A DNA stretch of 64,000 bases from Tritrichomonas musculus (Eukaryota > Parabasalia > Tritrichomonadida > Tritrichomonadidae). The stretch covers positions 1,984,001-2,048,000 of the forward strand of contig JAPFFF010000015.1 in NCBI GenBank assembly GCA_039105265.1, in the 5' to 3' direction. Shown here piece after piece: positions 42,893 to 53,725 of this stretch (position 1 is the first letter of the stretch; every line of letters begins with the position of its first letter). The translations under genes were made by a program, and so were the position numbers. The notes below the pieces were generated by a model. That model searched no databases, was not told where the DNA came from, and worked only from the letters and a program-made list of their open reading frames with translations.

Positions 42893-43555
42893 ATTTGCTT
42901 CTCCACTTTGTGTTATCAATTAACTAAATTGTCTCAAGTTATTTATATAATATTGCAATAACAAATAGCTTGATCAATGCGTATGGTGCATGAAATGAAG
43001 ATTATAAAATGTGAAATGTATTTAGATAACAATGATTTTTTTCTTTTTTGTTTGGTTTACTTTGTTATTATTTTTGTATATTATCAACTTCTTTGGAAAT
43101 AAATAGAGTGTTGCCATAATAAACGATTTTTATAATATCTATTTATATTGATAATTGTAAGTTTTTAAAAATATATCAAATAATACCACAAATTTAACAT
43201 AGACTTCATATAAATTATAGTAAAAGATTGGTAGCTGATAATGACTGATAAAAGATGGAATGATCTTTTTTTGTTATAAAAGAATGAATTTATTAATGAT
43301 AAAAGTAATAAGTATTATCCTTTTAAAATTAGATTTACATTGATATTGGCTTTTGTAAAAGAATGCTGTATCTCTTGCATATCTTCGCAATTTGGAGAAT
43401 ATTAAGAAACTTTTGAGAAGATAAATAATCATCCCATTCAAAAGATATTATTTTATTAAGAATCAATTCAAAAATATCTTCATTTTATTCAATTTTTGAT
43501 TGATAAGTAAAGTAATTGAAATTAGTAGGGTTGAAATTAGAAAGATTTGAATTTC
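42893..43555. other. Intergenic, 663 bp
   Basis: AT-rich gap between co-directional genes. No feature was recognised. Confidence 0.5.
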
Positions 43556-44596
43556 ATGGATAATCAAGTTGAAAAAAATGTAGAATCTTCAAACAAAGAA
43601 GATTTTACGGAAGAAGAGTGTGAAGAAGAAGAAGCCGATGATTCAAGTGATGATGATATGAATACCGTCTATGAATGGAAGTTTAAACAATTAATAGGAA
43701 AAGGTTCTCAAAGTTCAGTATACTTGGTGGTAAATACCCAAACAAACCAAGTCGGTGCAGCCAAAGTTTACCAAAGATCAACTCTTCTTCGTCGTTCTTT
43801 TGAAATTGAAACGCCTCTTTACATTTCTGTTGTAAACGAAATAAAATTAATGGCTTCATTATCTCACCGTTATGTCCTTCCATTAAAAGAAGTTGTCGAT
43901 GATGATGTCACCAAAACATTGATATTGTTCATGCCTTATGCCAAGTATGGAGACCTTCAATCATATGTAGATGATAATCCTGGAAAAATTAGTGAAAATA
44001 TGTTCTCTGTTTTCTTTTATGACATAGCTGAAGCAATGAAATTCATCCATTCTAAAGATGTAGTTCATAGAGATTTAAAGCCAGAAAACGTATTAGTTCT
44101 AAGTGAAGAACGATGTGTTTTAGCAGACTTTTCTGTTTCAGCAACTTTGGAATCTCCTGATCAAAAGTTTAATGATTCTAAAGGTCCACCTGCATATTTA
44201 GCACCAGAAGAATTAAATGGTGATGAATATTATCCAAAACCAGCAGATGTTTGGTCATTTGGTGTTGCTATGTACAAGTGTTTGTTTGGTTACTTTCCTT
44301 TTAATATTGACAAAGGTAAAGGTCAATCTGCAGCAAGTACTATTGTTCTTGTAACAAATCTTGTAAATAAAGAAGAACTCATTATTCCCAATAATAACTA
44401 TGATCCTCATGCAATAGAGTTAATTCAGAGCACATTACAAAAAGATCCTTCGAAGCGGCCTACTTTTGAGCAAATACTTACAAATCCGTGGTTTGATCAC
44501 TCAAGATCTATTGATGAAAAAATAATTAAAGAATTTGAAGAAGAACAGAAAAAAAAGAATGAGAAATCTTCTACAACAAATTCGGAAAACAAATAA
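43556..44596 (+). CDS. Protein kinase, CaMKK-like, with DFS in place of DFG
   Basis: The product has 346 residues from the first ATG (43556). An acidic N-terminus (about 15-35) precedes the kinase domain: Gly loop IGKGSQSSVY (47-56), Lys70, HRDLKPEN from 171, LADFSVS (191-193), activation segment ending YLAPEEL (APE at 216-218), DVWSFGVAMYKCLFGYFPF. The insert after the ATP lysine (RSTLLRRSFEIETPLY) and the DFxVS segment recall CaMKK and the yeast upstream kinases of AMPK. The magnesium-loop glycine is Ser. DFS kinases can remain active, so activity is plausible. The C-terminal 40 residues are a charged helix. Confidence 0.82.
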   Translation: MDNQVEKNVESSNKEDFTEEECEEEEADDSSDDDMNTVYEWKFKQLIGKGSQSSVYLVVNTQTNQVGAAKVYQRSTLLRRSFEIETPLYISVVNEIKLMASLSHRYVLPLKEVVDDDVTKTLILFMPYAKYGDLQSYVDDNPGKISENMFSVFFYDIAEAMKFIHSKDVVHRDLKPENVLVLSEERCVLADFSVSATLESPDQKFNDSKGPPAYLAPEELNGDEYYPKPADVWSFGVAMYKCLFGYFPFNIDKGKGQSAASTIVLVTNLVNKEELIIPNNNYDPHAIELIQSTLQKDPSKRPTFEQILTNPWFDHSRSIDEKIIKEFEEEQKKKNEKSSTTNSENK

Positions 44597-44816
44597 AAGA
44601 TGACAAAAGACTAGTACTTAAGACCTATAAATTTCAAAAAAAGTGATCGTAATTATTTTTTATTTTATCAAGCAAAAAGAAAAGTATTTGTGAGTTCATC
44701 AATCCAAGTAATTCATGTTGTTTTGTTTGTATCTGAAATTAATAGGGTTTGGCACCGTATATTATTAAAAAAAAAAAAAATCAAAATCATTTAATAATAT
44801 TTAATTTTAATTTACA

Positions 44817-45383
44817 TTAATGGCAACATTTTTTCTTTTTACCAGTGTTACCAGAATCTATATTAATTTGTTTTTCACCTTTATTTTTATCTTGGAATTC
44901 GTATGCTTTTTGAGCTATTATATCAAAAAGCAAAGAAACGCCTTCTTTTGTTATTGCTGAGGTTTGAATTGTTTTTAAAATTTGATGCTGGTTCGCCCAT
45001 TCGTTTTCTGTCTGTACGTCAACTACTCTCTCTAAGTCGCATTTATTAGCAACTAGAATAATAAAGCGGGGATTAATTGTTTCATTAACGAAATGAAACC
45101 ATTCTTCTAATTCATCAAACGATTCTCGATTTGAAACATCGTAAGTTAATATAATGCCAGTAGCATCTCTGAGAAAATTTTTGACCATGTTTCGAAATGT
45201 ATATTGGCCAGGTGTATCCCATACTGAAATATCAACTTGACATCCTTCAATTTGTTGTGTGTAATGAATTTCTTGGGGCTGAATAGTTGCTAATGAATCT
45301 CCTATCTGCCCATTAACTTTTACTTGAATAAGTGATGTTTTCCCAACACCTGAGGAACCAAGTAATATGACTTTTGTAGGCAT
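44817..45383 (-). CDS. Rab-like small GTPase with unusual switch II
   Basis: The product has 188 residues. G1 is GSSGVGKTS (9-17), G3 is WDTPGQY (55-61), G4 is NKCD (113-116), G5 is TSAI. The C-terminus, KKKKCCH, is a polybasic stretch with a CCX prenylation motif as used by some Rabs. Switch II departs from the Rab consensus DTAGQERF: Ala is replaced by Pro, and Glu by Tyr. Switch I (LATIQPQE) is also divergent. The catalytic Gln (residue 60) stays. Trichomonads have a very large Rab set with many private subfamilies, and this appears to be one. The role is presumably vesicle traffic. Confidence 0.87.
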   Translation of the reverse strand: MPTKVILLGSSGVGKTSLIQVKVNGQIGDSLATIQPQEIHYTQQIEGCQVDISVWDTPGQYTFRNMVKNFLRDATGIILTYDVSNRESFDELEEWFHFVNETINPRFIILVANKCDLERVVDVQTENEWANQHQILKTIQTSAITKEGVSLLFDIIAQKAYEFQDKNKGEKQINIDSGNTGKKKKCCH

Positions 45384-46239
45384 AAAATTTATTATCGGTT
45401 TAATTTATCAGATTTTGTAAACTATACAATCTTTTTTCTGAAAAAAATAATCAGACTTTGAGAAAAAGTCGTACAACTGAATTTTTACTGTAAAACTCAA
45501 TGATTGGTTTGTTTAAACTAATTATATTTTATTATAATAATAATAATCAGTTTTATAAATATTTTCATCGTACAAAATTCAAATTAAAATAAAAACTATA
45601 AGGATATAAATATATATTAAATTTTCTTCAGAAAATAAATTTGAGTATTTTATCTCAATTTATTTTAATTATTTTTGATAAGAAAAAGCGATAACACTTA
45701 CTTTTTCCACATCACATTTTCTTTAACGTAACTTTTAAACGTTAATATTTTTTTTAACGTAAAATTTGCTTGTATATCAACATTTTTGCTAGAAATCAAA
45801 ATATCAAGACTCATATTAGAGTGAATAGTTTTTATAAATAAATGATGGTTAAGATGAAATAATATGATAATATAATTATTCATTAAAAATTTTTTTAATC
45901 AATTACATATTTCCTGTTTTATTTTTCAAAGTGCATTTGACAAAAAATATTTTAGCAATGAGCTTCAAATATATGAGAATATTACTATGGAACAAATAAA
46001 AAAAGTATATTCATCTTTTCTCTCGATTTTCATGAATAAAAAAATTGACCAAAAAACGATATTTTTTATGAGTCACCCAAAGAAAGAAAGAATTTCTAAA
46101 CACACATAATATTAATGTTTTTTAAAAAATATAATAAATCTAAATTTCAAATTTTAAAATCGAAAAATGCTTAATTGAACAAAATAAATTCATTTTCCAA
46201 ACACAAAATTTGAAAAGAAACTACAATTGAACATACATT
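45384..46239. other. Intergenic, about 850 bp
   Basis: AT-rich promoter side of the Rab gene. No open frame beginning with an ATG and resembling a known protein was found, and no transposon ends were found before 46240. Confidence 0.5.
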
Positions 46240-46247
46240 GTATAATA

Positions 46248-47151
46248 AGAGGTGAGGCTGCGAAAATTTTTGGTATTTTTTAATAATATTAATACATATT
46301 ATTTTATTCCAGAATTAAATGCTATTTATGATAATTTCACTAATACTTTTTTCAGATTTTTAGCTATAAATCTATTTTTAAAATTGAATAGCTTCTATCT
46401 TATTATAATTTCAATTTTATCTTAATAAAAAAATTCTATTTACTCAAAATAATAAATAATTTAATTATCAATATTTAATATATAGATGTGAATATAATAT
46501 TAAAATCTTCGACTAAGAATTATAAATCAAATAATGATTTTTTATGATTTAACTAACTATCATCATATTATAAGCATGATTTTTTTGGTAAATTATTGAT
46601 AAATATTAAAATAAATACTTATTGTGAGGTTGATACCAAAATAAAAACAAATGAAATTATTTAGATATTTGTGAAGTTTACATCATTAACGTATATAGAA
46701 TTATATTCAATATTAAACCTCAATCCTAGCTAAAATTGTAAAAAATTTTTTAAAAATATTTTGATATGTTTGCCAGCACCAGATAAGTTAAGAGATGAAC
46801 TATAGTTATCCCTTTGATCTTTAATATAGAAGAAAATTTCTCTTTAAATTGAAAAATATTTTTTTGAATTTTGACCAAAAACGCATTCATTGAATAGCTT
46901 TCTTATTAAAAAATAGAGATCATCTATATACAAATGCAATTTAATGGTTGAAAAGAAAAAATAATGACGAATATAGGAATTATGACATTTTGAAATATCA
47001 ATACAATTTCAATTTTTTTTGATTAAATCTGAAAAAAAGTATATGATATGAAAAGGTAACAACACCATAATACTATATTTTTAATTTATTTTTAATTTTG
47101 TTGATTATTATTCCTAAAAAAGTTCATTTAAAATTTCGCAGTCTCACCTCT
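46248..47151. mobile_element. Non-autonomous hAT-like element, 904 bp
   Basis: The ends read AGAGGTGAGGCTGCGAAAA on the left and, inverted, AGAGGTGAGACTGCGAAAT on the right. The element is flanked by an exact 8-bp duplication GTATAATA at 46240-46247 and 47152-47159. The interior is AT-rich and has no transposase. The 8-bp duplication fits hAT. Confidence 0.82.
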
Positions 47152-47245
47152 GTATAATATAATAAAGTTTTTTTTTTATACATTGTATGTACAAAAAGCA
47201 AGGGTTAATTTAAACCAAAACTTATTAAAGGAAAACGATCAAATT

Positions 47246-47790
47246 TAGACTTGTTATTCTCCGATTCTCGAGATCGATAATTGATTGACTTTTTGATATC
47301 GATACATAAATCTTGAAAATCAGATGAATTACCATTTGAAACCGTCTTTGAATCATTTTTGATATCGATACATAATTATACACAGATTCTCGAGATCAAT
47401 TTCAGAGATCGAGGATTTTTTTTCTCAGCTTTTGATATCATAATTTTCAATTAAACTTTTTGATAAATATATGATCGTATTTTAATCTCAAATATTGCAT
47501 AAAAAAAGAATGTATTTTTTGATTTTAATCTTAAAATAAACATCAATGCATTATATTATTTATTTTTAAATATTTTAAAATCACAAATACCAATTATAAA
47601 AAAAGATAAATATGTTTGAGATCTCGAGATCTCCGTAATTGATATCAAGTTTACAATTATTTTCATATCACATTTCATATCTGATATCTTGATAATCAAT
47701 GACCTAGATATCAGATTTTTAAACTGATAATCGAGTATCAGATGAAAAAAAGTGGCCTTTTTTATATCGATTCTCAAAATAACAAGTCTA
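47246..47790. mobile_element. Non-autonomous hAT-like element, 545 bp
   Basis: The inverted ends are TAGACTTGTTATT, continuing with some differences to a shared ATCGAT. They are flanked by an exact 8-bp duplication ATCAAATT at 47238-47245 and 47791-47798. The interior carries many copies of CTCGAGATC- and GATATCGAT-like motifs, including TTTTTGATATCGATACATAA twice (near 47289 and 47358). No open frame was seen. Confidence 0.8.
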
Positions 47791-48012
47791 ATCAAATTTT
47801 TGATAGTAAAAAAGTGTAATAAACACTAATTGAATTTTTTTTCCATCAATCTTTTTTGGTTTCACTCTAATCAATATTTGAAAAAAATTAATTTAATCTG
47901 GATATTTTAATTTAAAAGTACAAACAATAAACAAATATATTTTCAAATTTCATTGATCTCATAGAATTATAACGTATAATTGTGAGACATCCAAAAAAAT
48001 TTCAATTTTGTA

Positions 48013-49621
48013 ATGTGTATGGCAACTTCGAAATAACGTATTTTTATGTTTATTGTTTTAAAAATATCTCACAATAATATCTATATTTTAATATATTTTA
48101 CTTTTTAATTTACTTTTTATATACTATTAAATAATATATATTAATATATATACAAAATATTAATATTTTTAGTTTTTCGAAAATTACAGATATCTCTCTA
48201 AATGAAAAAAAATGTAAAAAGTATTGTTAATATTCATGTTTAACTAATTAGTATAATTGATGTTTAACGATTATTATTCATTTTTCCTCATTGATACAGG
48301 TGTTACCAATTCTTTTTGAAAAAAAAAATGAAAGATTTGCATTTTTCTTGGAATGATATGAATGCTTCATTTAGTTACTACGTTTTATACTTAGTCATTA
48401 GTGTATATATTTTATCTAAATAAATTAAATTTATCAATATTCTTGTTTTGCACGTTTATATAGACTTTTACTTAATGCATTAAATTAACAGTCAATTTAG
48501 ATTAATTTCATATAATAATATACAAATATATATATTGAAATTAGTTTAGATATATATTATAATATTCTCTTTAAATACTCTATATTTGAACAGATACATA
48601 TATTTTTATATAACTATAAAATTCAATGCTCAAAAAAAGAGATTTTGTGAATGAATAGAAATGTATTGAAATATTCAGATAAAATACTTCTATTCAATTT
48701 TTTATTTCAATGTATAATTTCAATGTAATATTGAAAAATATTGAGAGATATAATTTTTATAATTCATCGTATTTTTAATTGTTCTATTATTTTGGAACAA
48801 ATTTTAGATTTTTTAAATAAAAGCAAAAATATGTTAATTTATATTTGATATATCATTCAATATAATAAATAAATGATTTAATTTTATTTGTCAATCAAAA
48901 TAAAAATAAATTACAGTAAAGGACATTTTATTTTATATTTAACTTTTTAAAAAATCATTATAATCTGTTAAATATGCAAAATAATAAATATAATATTAAA
49001 TATAAAAATATTTTTAATGAATATCGATTTCAAATTTCAGATATATAAAATATAATCCTTAAACACTGATAAGGAATCATAACTGATTGATAGTTGAATA
49101 TTGACTGAAAGTAGCATGGTTGTTTAAATTGGAATGATAAACCTTTTTTGAAATCTTTAGATTTTTTTATAATACTTTTGTAATATAAGTTATTGAAATA
49201 AATATTTCCTTTACTATTCTATAAATATAGTGTTTTCTATTAAACTATTTAACATTATTAGATTAAACATCAATATTAGAATTTTTACAATTAATCATTA
49301 AGTATTGAAAATATTTTATTTTTATAGAAATATTTAAATGTATGGTATTATATTCTTGTTAAATTTCAAAAACACGATTATTCATGAATATATTTATATT
49401 TTTTTATACTCAGAAAAAATTGAGAAAATCTTATTAAATAATTTTTAAAGCAAATATTCACAAAAAATTCAATTAATAATTAAGGAAATAAGAATATGTT
49501 TATATATGCAAAAAAATAATTTGTTTTTATTTGATCATATTATATACATATATATATATACTATAGAATATATATTTACAATATTTTAAAAAACTATTTT
49601 TTTTGAAGTTGCCATACACAT
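48013..49621. mobile_element. Non-autonomous hAT-like element, 1,609 bp
   Basis: Perfect 17-bp inverted ends, ATGTGTATGGCAACTTC, are flanked by an exact 8-bp duplication ATTTTGTA at 48005-48012 and 49622-49629. The interior is almost pure A/T without an open frame. It starts only about 215 bp after the previous element's duplication. Confidence 0.8.
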
Positions 49622-49778
49622 ATTTTGTATGTTTATTTTGTTCAAAAATGAAAAAAAAAAAAAAAAACTTTTTGATAAGCTTTGGCCCAAATTTAAATTC
49701 AATTTATTACAATTTCGTTTTTATTACAATTTCTAAAATTTTTCAAATCGGTTAAAATTTATAACGTAGAAACAAATT

Positions 49779-50294
49779 ATGTCTGCTGATAGAGAGACTG
49801 TTGATTTTTCTTATCAAGACTTTGATCCAAAATATCTTGAATCATTATCACACGATTTTTACAAATTCGATACAAATGGCGATGGACGATTAGACAAAAA
49901 AGAATTTGTTCAATGGCTTGTTGAAGGAGGAACGAAAGAAAAAGCAGCCAAAAATTTGTTCTATGTTGCAGATACCAATAACGATGGATCTCTTTCACTC
50001 GATGAATTTAAAAGATATGCACAATTGCAACAAAATATGATTTTAAAGGGAGATGTTGAGGAATATGTCAGAAATGTTTATAACTCGGTTAAAGCACGAG
50101 GTGGAAATCATAGTGGTCTCAATAAGAAAGAATTTGTTAAATTTATGGAACTGATGAACACACCTGTAAGCTTTTTCAAAAAAGGAAAAATATTCAAAGA
50201 ATATGATACTGATGGAAGTGGAACGATAGAATTTGATGAGTTAATGAGAAAAATTTATTTCCGTAGATCAGCTCTTTTGGATTCTACCGATTAA
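49779..50294 (+). CDS. EF-hand calcium-binding protein
   Basis: The product has 171 residues with four EF-hand positions. Loop 1 is DTNGDGRLDKKE (31-42), loop 2 is DTNNDGSLSLDE (65-76) and loop 4 is DTDGSGTIEFDE (143-154); all three have full calcium ligands. The third position (about 103-117, RGGNHSGLNKKE) lacks most ligands and is probably silent. Size and pairing are those of calmodulin/centrin-like sensors, but the sequence between loops is not that of calmodulin or centrin. It begins about 150 bp after the right end of a transposon, so its promoter is squeezed between element and ATG. Confidence 0.92.
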   Translation: MSADRETVDFSYQDFDPKYLESLSHDFYKFDTNGDGRLDKKEFVQWLVEGGTKEKAAKNLFYVADTNNDGSLSLDEFKRYAQLQQNMILKGDVEEYVRNVYNSVKARGGNHSGLNKKEFVKFMELMNTPVSFFKKGKIFKEYDTDGSGTIEFDELMRKIYFRRSALLDSTD

Positions 50295-51528
50295 CCGATT
50301 TAGATAATAACTATTATTTCTATATAAAAATGGTATTTAATAAATTTTTTTTTTAATAATTGCAAGGTATATAAAAGAATTGAAGTAACGGAATTGACGA
50401 AATCTTTTGTCATAAAATATAAATCATTTGATGTTTAACCATCTTTAAAAATAATATTTCAAAGATTTGAGTAATGGCAAATGATTGCAATGAGAAATTT
50501 ATAATTTCAAATAAACGTAATAAAACCAAACTATTTTCTTCAAAAATGTTAGCGAGTTATATATGTTATTACACATCATATATAAAAATTAATACAGTAA
50601 AAAAATTAAAATTTTTAGCATATGTTCCAAAGATAATTGCTAAACATTGCAATTTTCGACATTATCTACATTTTTCTCAAATAAAAATTAATGAAAAACA
50701 AAAATAAAGAGTTTTAACTAATAAGTAATATATGAATAATTATTTTATTTAATTTATAATCAATAAATGTTAATTTCAAAATGTTTAAAAAAATTAATGC
50801 AATTCAATGAAAGCATTCAAAAAGTTATGAAATTCATAGAAAATAATCATCCAAGATCTTATGTGTCAATTGGTCAGATTTTCACATATTTGTTTTATCT
50901 CCTATGAATAAATTAAAGCACCATAAAATGATTAAGTATCGAAGGCGAATAAAGAAAATAAAATTGAGAGCATAACGATCATTTTAAAAATACCATTATC
51001 TTACAAAAAAATTTTAAAAATTAGATTTTTATCTTAAATATAATATTAAAAATATCACATTTATATAATAACAAATTTGTAATTCATATAAATAGCATAT
51101 TTGTATAAAAATAGCTGAATTATTTAAAATACGTTTTTTTGAAACTTTTGCGTTTTATCACGTTTTTTCAAATAATTAAAGACAAAGTATTTGAATGCAA
51201 TTTTTTAAGGGAGATATTTTTTGCCCCCAATCTCTTTTGACCTCAACGGTTAAGGTCAATATTGACCCTGTATCGTGCTTCAGAAAAAAACGACGAGAAC
51301 TTTTTTGCACTTTTGTGAAAAATATCATGAGTAGCTACTCACGCTTTTTTCGCTAAATTTTTATTTTTTACAAATAATGCTATTTGTATAATTTTGAAAA
51401 GATTAGTAAACATTTATTGTTATTTATAACATCATAGGCACGAATATGTGAAGAAAATCTTATATATTTTTTTAAAAAGAGATATAGGTGGACTCGAACT
51501 TGATCTCTTAAAAAGTCGTAAATAGGAC
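50295..51528. other. Intergenic, about 1.2 kb
   Basis: AT-rich to about 51180. Then a slightly more G+C-rich stretch (51200-51350) includes GGTCAATATTGACC, a 14-base palindrome, and GAGTAGCTACTC, a 12-base palindrome. No gene was supported. The open frame at 50474-50707 has no recognisable features. Confidence 0.45.
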
Positions 51529-51604
51529 TTAAAGTCTAAAAAGTTTATCTCAAAAAATCTTTAATTTAATTTAAAGTCTAAAAAGTTTATCTCAAAAAAT
51601 CTTT
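51529..51604. repeat. Direct repeat, 34-bp unit twice
   Basis: A unit beginning TTAAAGTCTAAAAAGTTTAT occurs at 51529-51562 and again at 51571-51604, separated by 8 bp and without visible difference. Confidence 0.85.
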
Positions 51605-51896
51605 TTGGGTCGAAAATCAAAATTTTCTGCCATCTAAACTAAGATTTTTAATGTTCATCTCCCTCTCAATTATTTCATATATTTATCTTGTTAAAAAATG
51701 GCCCAAATGCTTTATAAAAAATTAATTTCTCACTTTTCAGTTTTATACTATAAGTATAAAGAAAAGAAAAATAAATTAAAAAAAATAAAAGTTAGATAAA
51801 AATAAAAAAAAAAATTTATGAAGCTGAAAATTAAAAATTTACCCATATCTCTGAAAAATGTTATCAAAAAGTTCGATAATAAAGAAAATATGATCG

Positions 51897-52982
51897 TCAT
51901 AATTCAATAATTGAATACAATCCATTAACTGAATTTCTAATTGAGTACAATTGAGTGCGATATTGATCGTGGATCTCTTTCACTTCAGACCAATGTCCAT
52001 TTAAGCTATCGCCATTTATTCTGTAGCATTCAATAACTCTTGCAAAAAAGCTTGAATAGTAATTGTGGATCAATTGATTTGGAATTGAATTCCAAGAAAT
52101 TTCTAATGCATGAAAAAGTGCATCTTTGGAAAAATATTTAATTGAAGGAATGTCATTTTTTAAGTAATTCCATACATGCTCTATGCATGAAAGATCGGGC
52201 GATACGGCTGGCCAAGTTATTTTTGCAGGAACAATATTTGAAAGGAAATTCTTTGTATATTTGGCCCGGTGAGGAGGAGCATTGTCCTCCTGCCAGACCC
52301 AATTTCTTCCAAAATGAAAGTTTAAATCAGTAAAAACACCGTTTGAAAATAATGATCTGCAATAATATTCCGCATTTACTTTCTGAGAAAAATTGAGTAG
52401 CTTTGTTCGATATCCGAGGGGTCCAATTCCTCCCCAAATCATAACCGATGTGGGGTGCAATTCTCTTTCGTAGTATGATTCGGGAGGATGGAACCCTCGG
52501 ATTCGCCATATACCATCTCTATTTGTATAATTTTGAACGAATGATTCATCTGTAAAAATGATTTTGGGTAAATTTTTATAGTTGAATTGCATAAAATAAC
52601 TGCAAAAATTGATACGGTTTATTTTTTGATCAGGTTTTAATCCAGTTATTGGAGTTTTTTCATAATAATTGATGTTATTTTGAATCAAAATTTTGCGAGC
52701 TGTACTTTCAGAAATGTCAAAATCTTTTGAAATATTTGAAAGTTTTTGTAAACCATCGGATTGGATTGATCCTATAACTCCGTTTTCAATATCCCTAGTA
52801 ATTTCAGGAGGGCGTCCTAATCGTGGAAAAAGTGTTCCATTTTTGCAATAGGAATCATAGAAAGATTTGCATGTTGAAAAAGGACGATCGATAATTGAAC
52901 CAATAAGTTTCCATTGATGACCATATTCATGAACCAATTCGATTATTCGTATTTTTTCTTGCTCTGTTAAAGCTCTTCTCAT
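51897..52982 (-). CDS. Tc1/mariner-family transposase
   Basis: From the first ATG (52982) the protein has 361 residues, the usual size. Two N-terminal helix-turn-helix parts (about 5-60 and 75-115) carry TEQEKIRIIELVHEYG and the linker LGRPPEIT, the GRP(R/P)-type hook. The DDE catalytic core has IIFTDESF (first Asp), VWQEDNAPPHRA (second Asp) and SPDLSCIEHVWNYLK (acidic third residue, Tc1-type SPDLNPIEHVW). WPAVSPDL is the superfamily signature. The frame is open and complete, so it may be active. No convincing inverted ends were found around it, and it does not share ends with the element at 4835-6328. Confidence 0.93.
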   Translation of the reverse strand: MRRALTEQEKIRIIELVHEYGHQWKLIGSIIDRPFSTCKSFYDSYCKNGTLFPRLGRPPEITRDIENGVIGSIQSDGLQKLSNISKDFDISESTARKILIQNNINYYEKTPITGLKPDQKINRINFCSYFMQFNYKNLPKIIFTDESFVQNYTNRDGIWRIRGFHPPESYYERELHPTSVMIWGGIGPLGYRTKLLNFSQKVNAEYYCRSLFSNGVFTDLNFHFGRNWVWQEDNAPPHRAKYTKNFLSNIVPAKITWPAVSPDLSCIEHVWNYLKNDIPSIKYFSKDALFHALEISWNSIPNQLIHNYYSSFFARVIECYRINGDSLNGHWSEVKEIHDQYRTQLYSIRNSVNGLYSIIEL

Positions 52983-53712
52983 ATCAAAAATAGCATTCAA
53001 AAATTTCAATAAATTTCGGGTTTTTTCATGGAAAAAAAAATTGAATGAATTTGTTTCAATTATTTTCTATTTCTATCAAAATTTTAAGAAAGCGATATCA
53101 AACTATTTTGATAAAACACATTTAAAAAAATTATGAAAATTTATTCAAAAAAAATTTCGGATATAAATTTGATAAAAAAATAAAATAAAAAAGCGGTTAT
53201 CTTATCAAAATTGAAAAGAACGAACATTAAAAAATTAAGTTTAAAAATTGAGAGAGTATCTTTCAAATTTTCTCTCAAATTTTACAGACCCCATAAGTAC
53301 CTTCCAATCTTTTATTTATTTCATCGCCTTTAAAACTAGCATTGTTTTCAATTAGGCACATAACGTAACGTGGCGTTTTTTTTTTTTGTTTTGTTTTTTG
53401 TTTTGTTTTGTTTTGTTTTTTTTGTTTTTGTTTTTGTTTTGTTTTTGTTTTTGTTTGTTTGTTTTTTATCTAATCATGGGGGAAAGTTCAATTCAAGTTT
53501 TCAATAAAAATAAAAATTGGGTAGATTTATTTATAAAATAAAAATTTCATAATATATAAAAAAGAAAATACTTATTAAAAAATATATTTTTATTATTAGA
53601 TTATGTTTAGATTCCGAAATCAAATTGAATGCTTTGATTACGAAGAGTCTCATTTTATTTAAATCAAATATTGAGAATAAAATTCAAAAAGTTCAACTTT
53701 TGGCGCCTTTTA
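52983..53712. other. Intergenic, 730 bp
   Basis: Upstream of the transposase gene. It is AT-rich and contains the GTTTT-type microsatellite and a moderately G+C patch (53280-53375). The transposon's right terminus presumably lies here but was not identified. Confidence 0.4.
53376..53467. repeat. Microsatellite of GTTTT/GTTTTT units
   Basis: About 90 bp of G followed by three to eight T, repeated some fourteen times and irregular in length. Confidence 0.9.
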
Positions 53713-53717
53713 TCATA
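53713..53717 (+). promoter_or_regulatory. Initiator of the transposase-like gene fragment
   Basis: TCATA with +1 at 53715 and an 11-nt leader to the ATG at 53726, the normal host arrangement. Confidence 0.5.
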
Positions 53718-53725
53718 ATTATATA

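Noticed and set aside
47246-47790. Regulatory array of ATCGAT/CTCGAG motifs
   Set aside because: The repeats lie wholly inside a transposon-like unit with 8-bp target duplications, so transposon ends explain them better.
50474-50707. 77-codon frame after the EF-hand gene
   Set aside because: Starts with ATG but has AT-driven composition (K, N, I, Y), no domain, no close initiator and no conserved feature. Likely chance.
51482-51520. tRNA-like 3' half on the minus strand (AGTTCGAGTCCACC)
   Set aside because: The segment recalls a T-loop, but no pairing T-stem, anticodon arm or acceptor stem could be built around it. It only forms a 6-bp hairpin (AGAGAT/ATCTCT).
51200-53300. Inverted ends for the Tc1/mariner transposase
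   Set aside because: A 12-base match (TTTTTAATGTTC near 51643 and its complement near 53225) was the best found. It is too short and AT-rich to call, and no flanking TA pair was convincing.
53376-53467. CRISPR-like array
   Set aside because: Irregular GTTTT microsatellite without spacers; the genome is eukaryotic.
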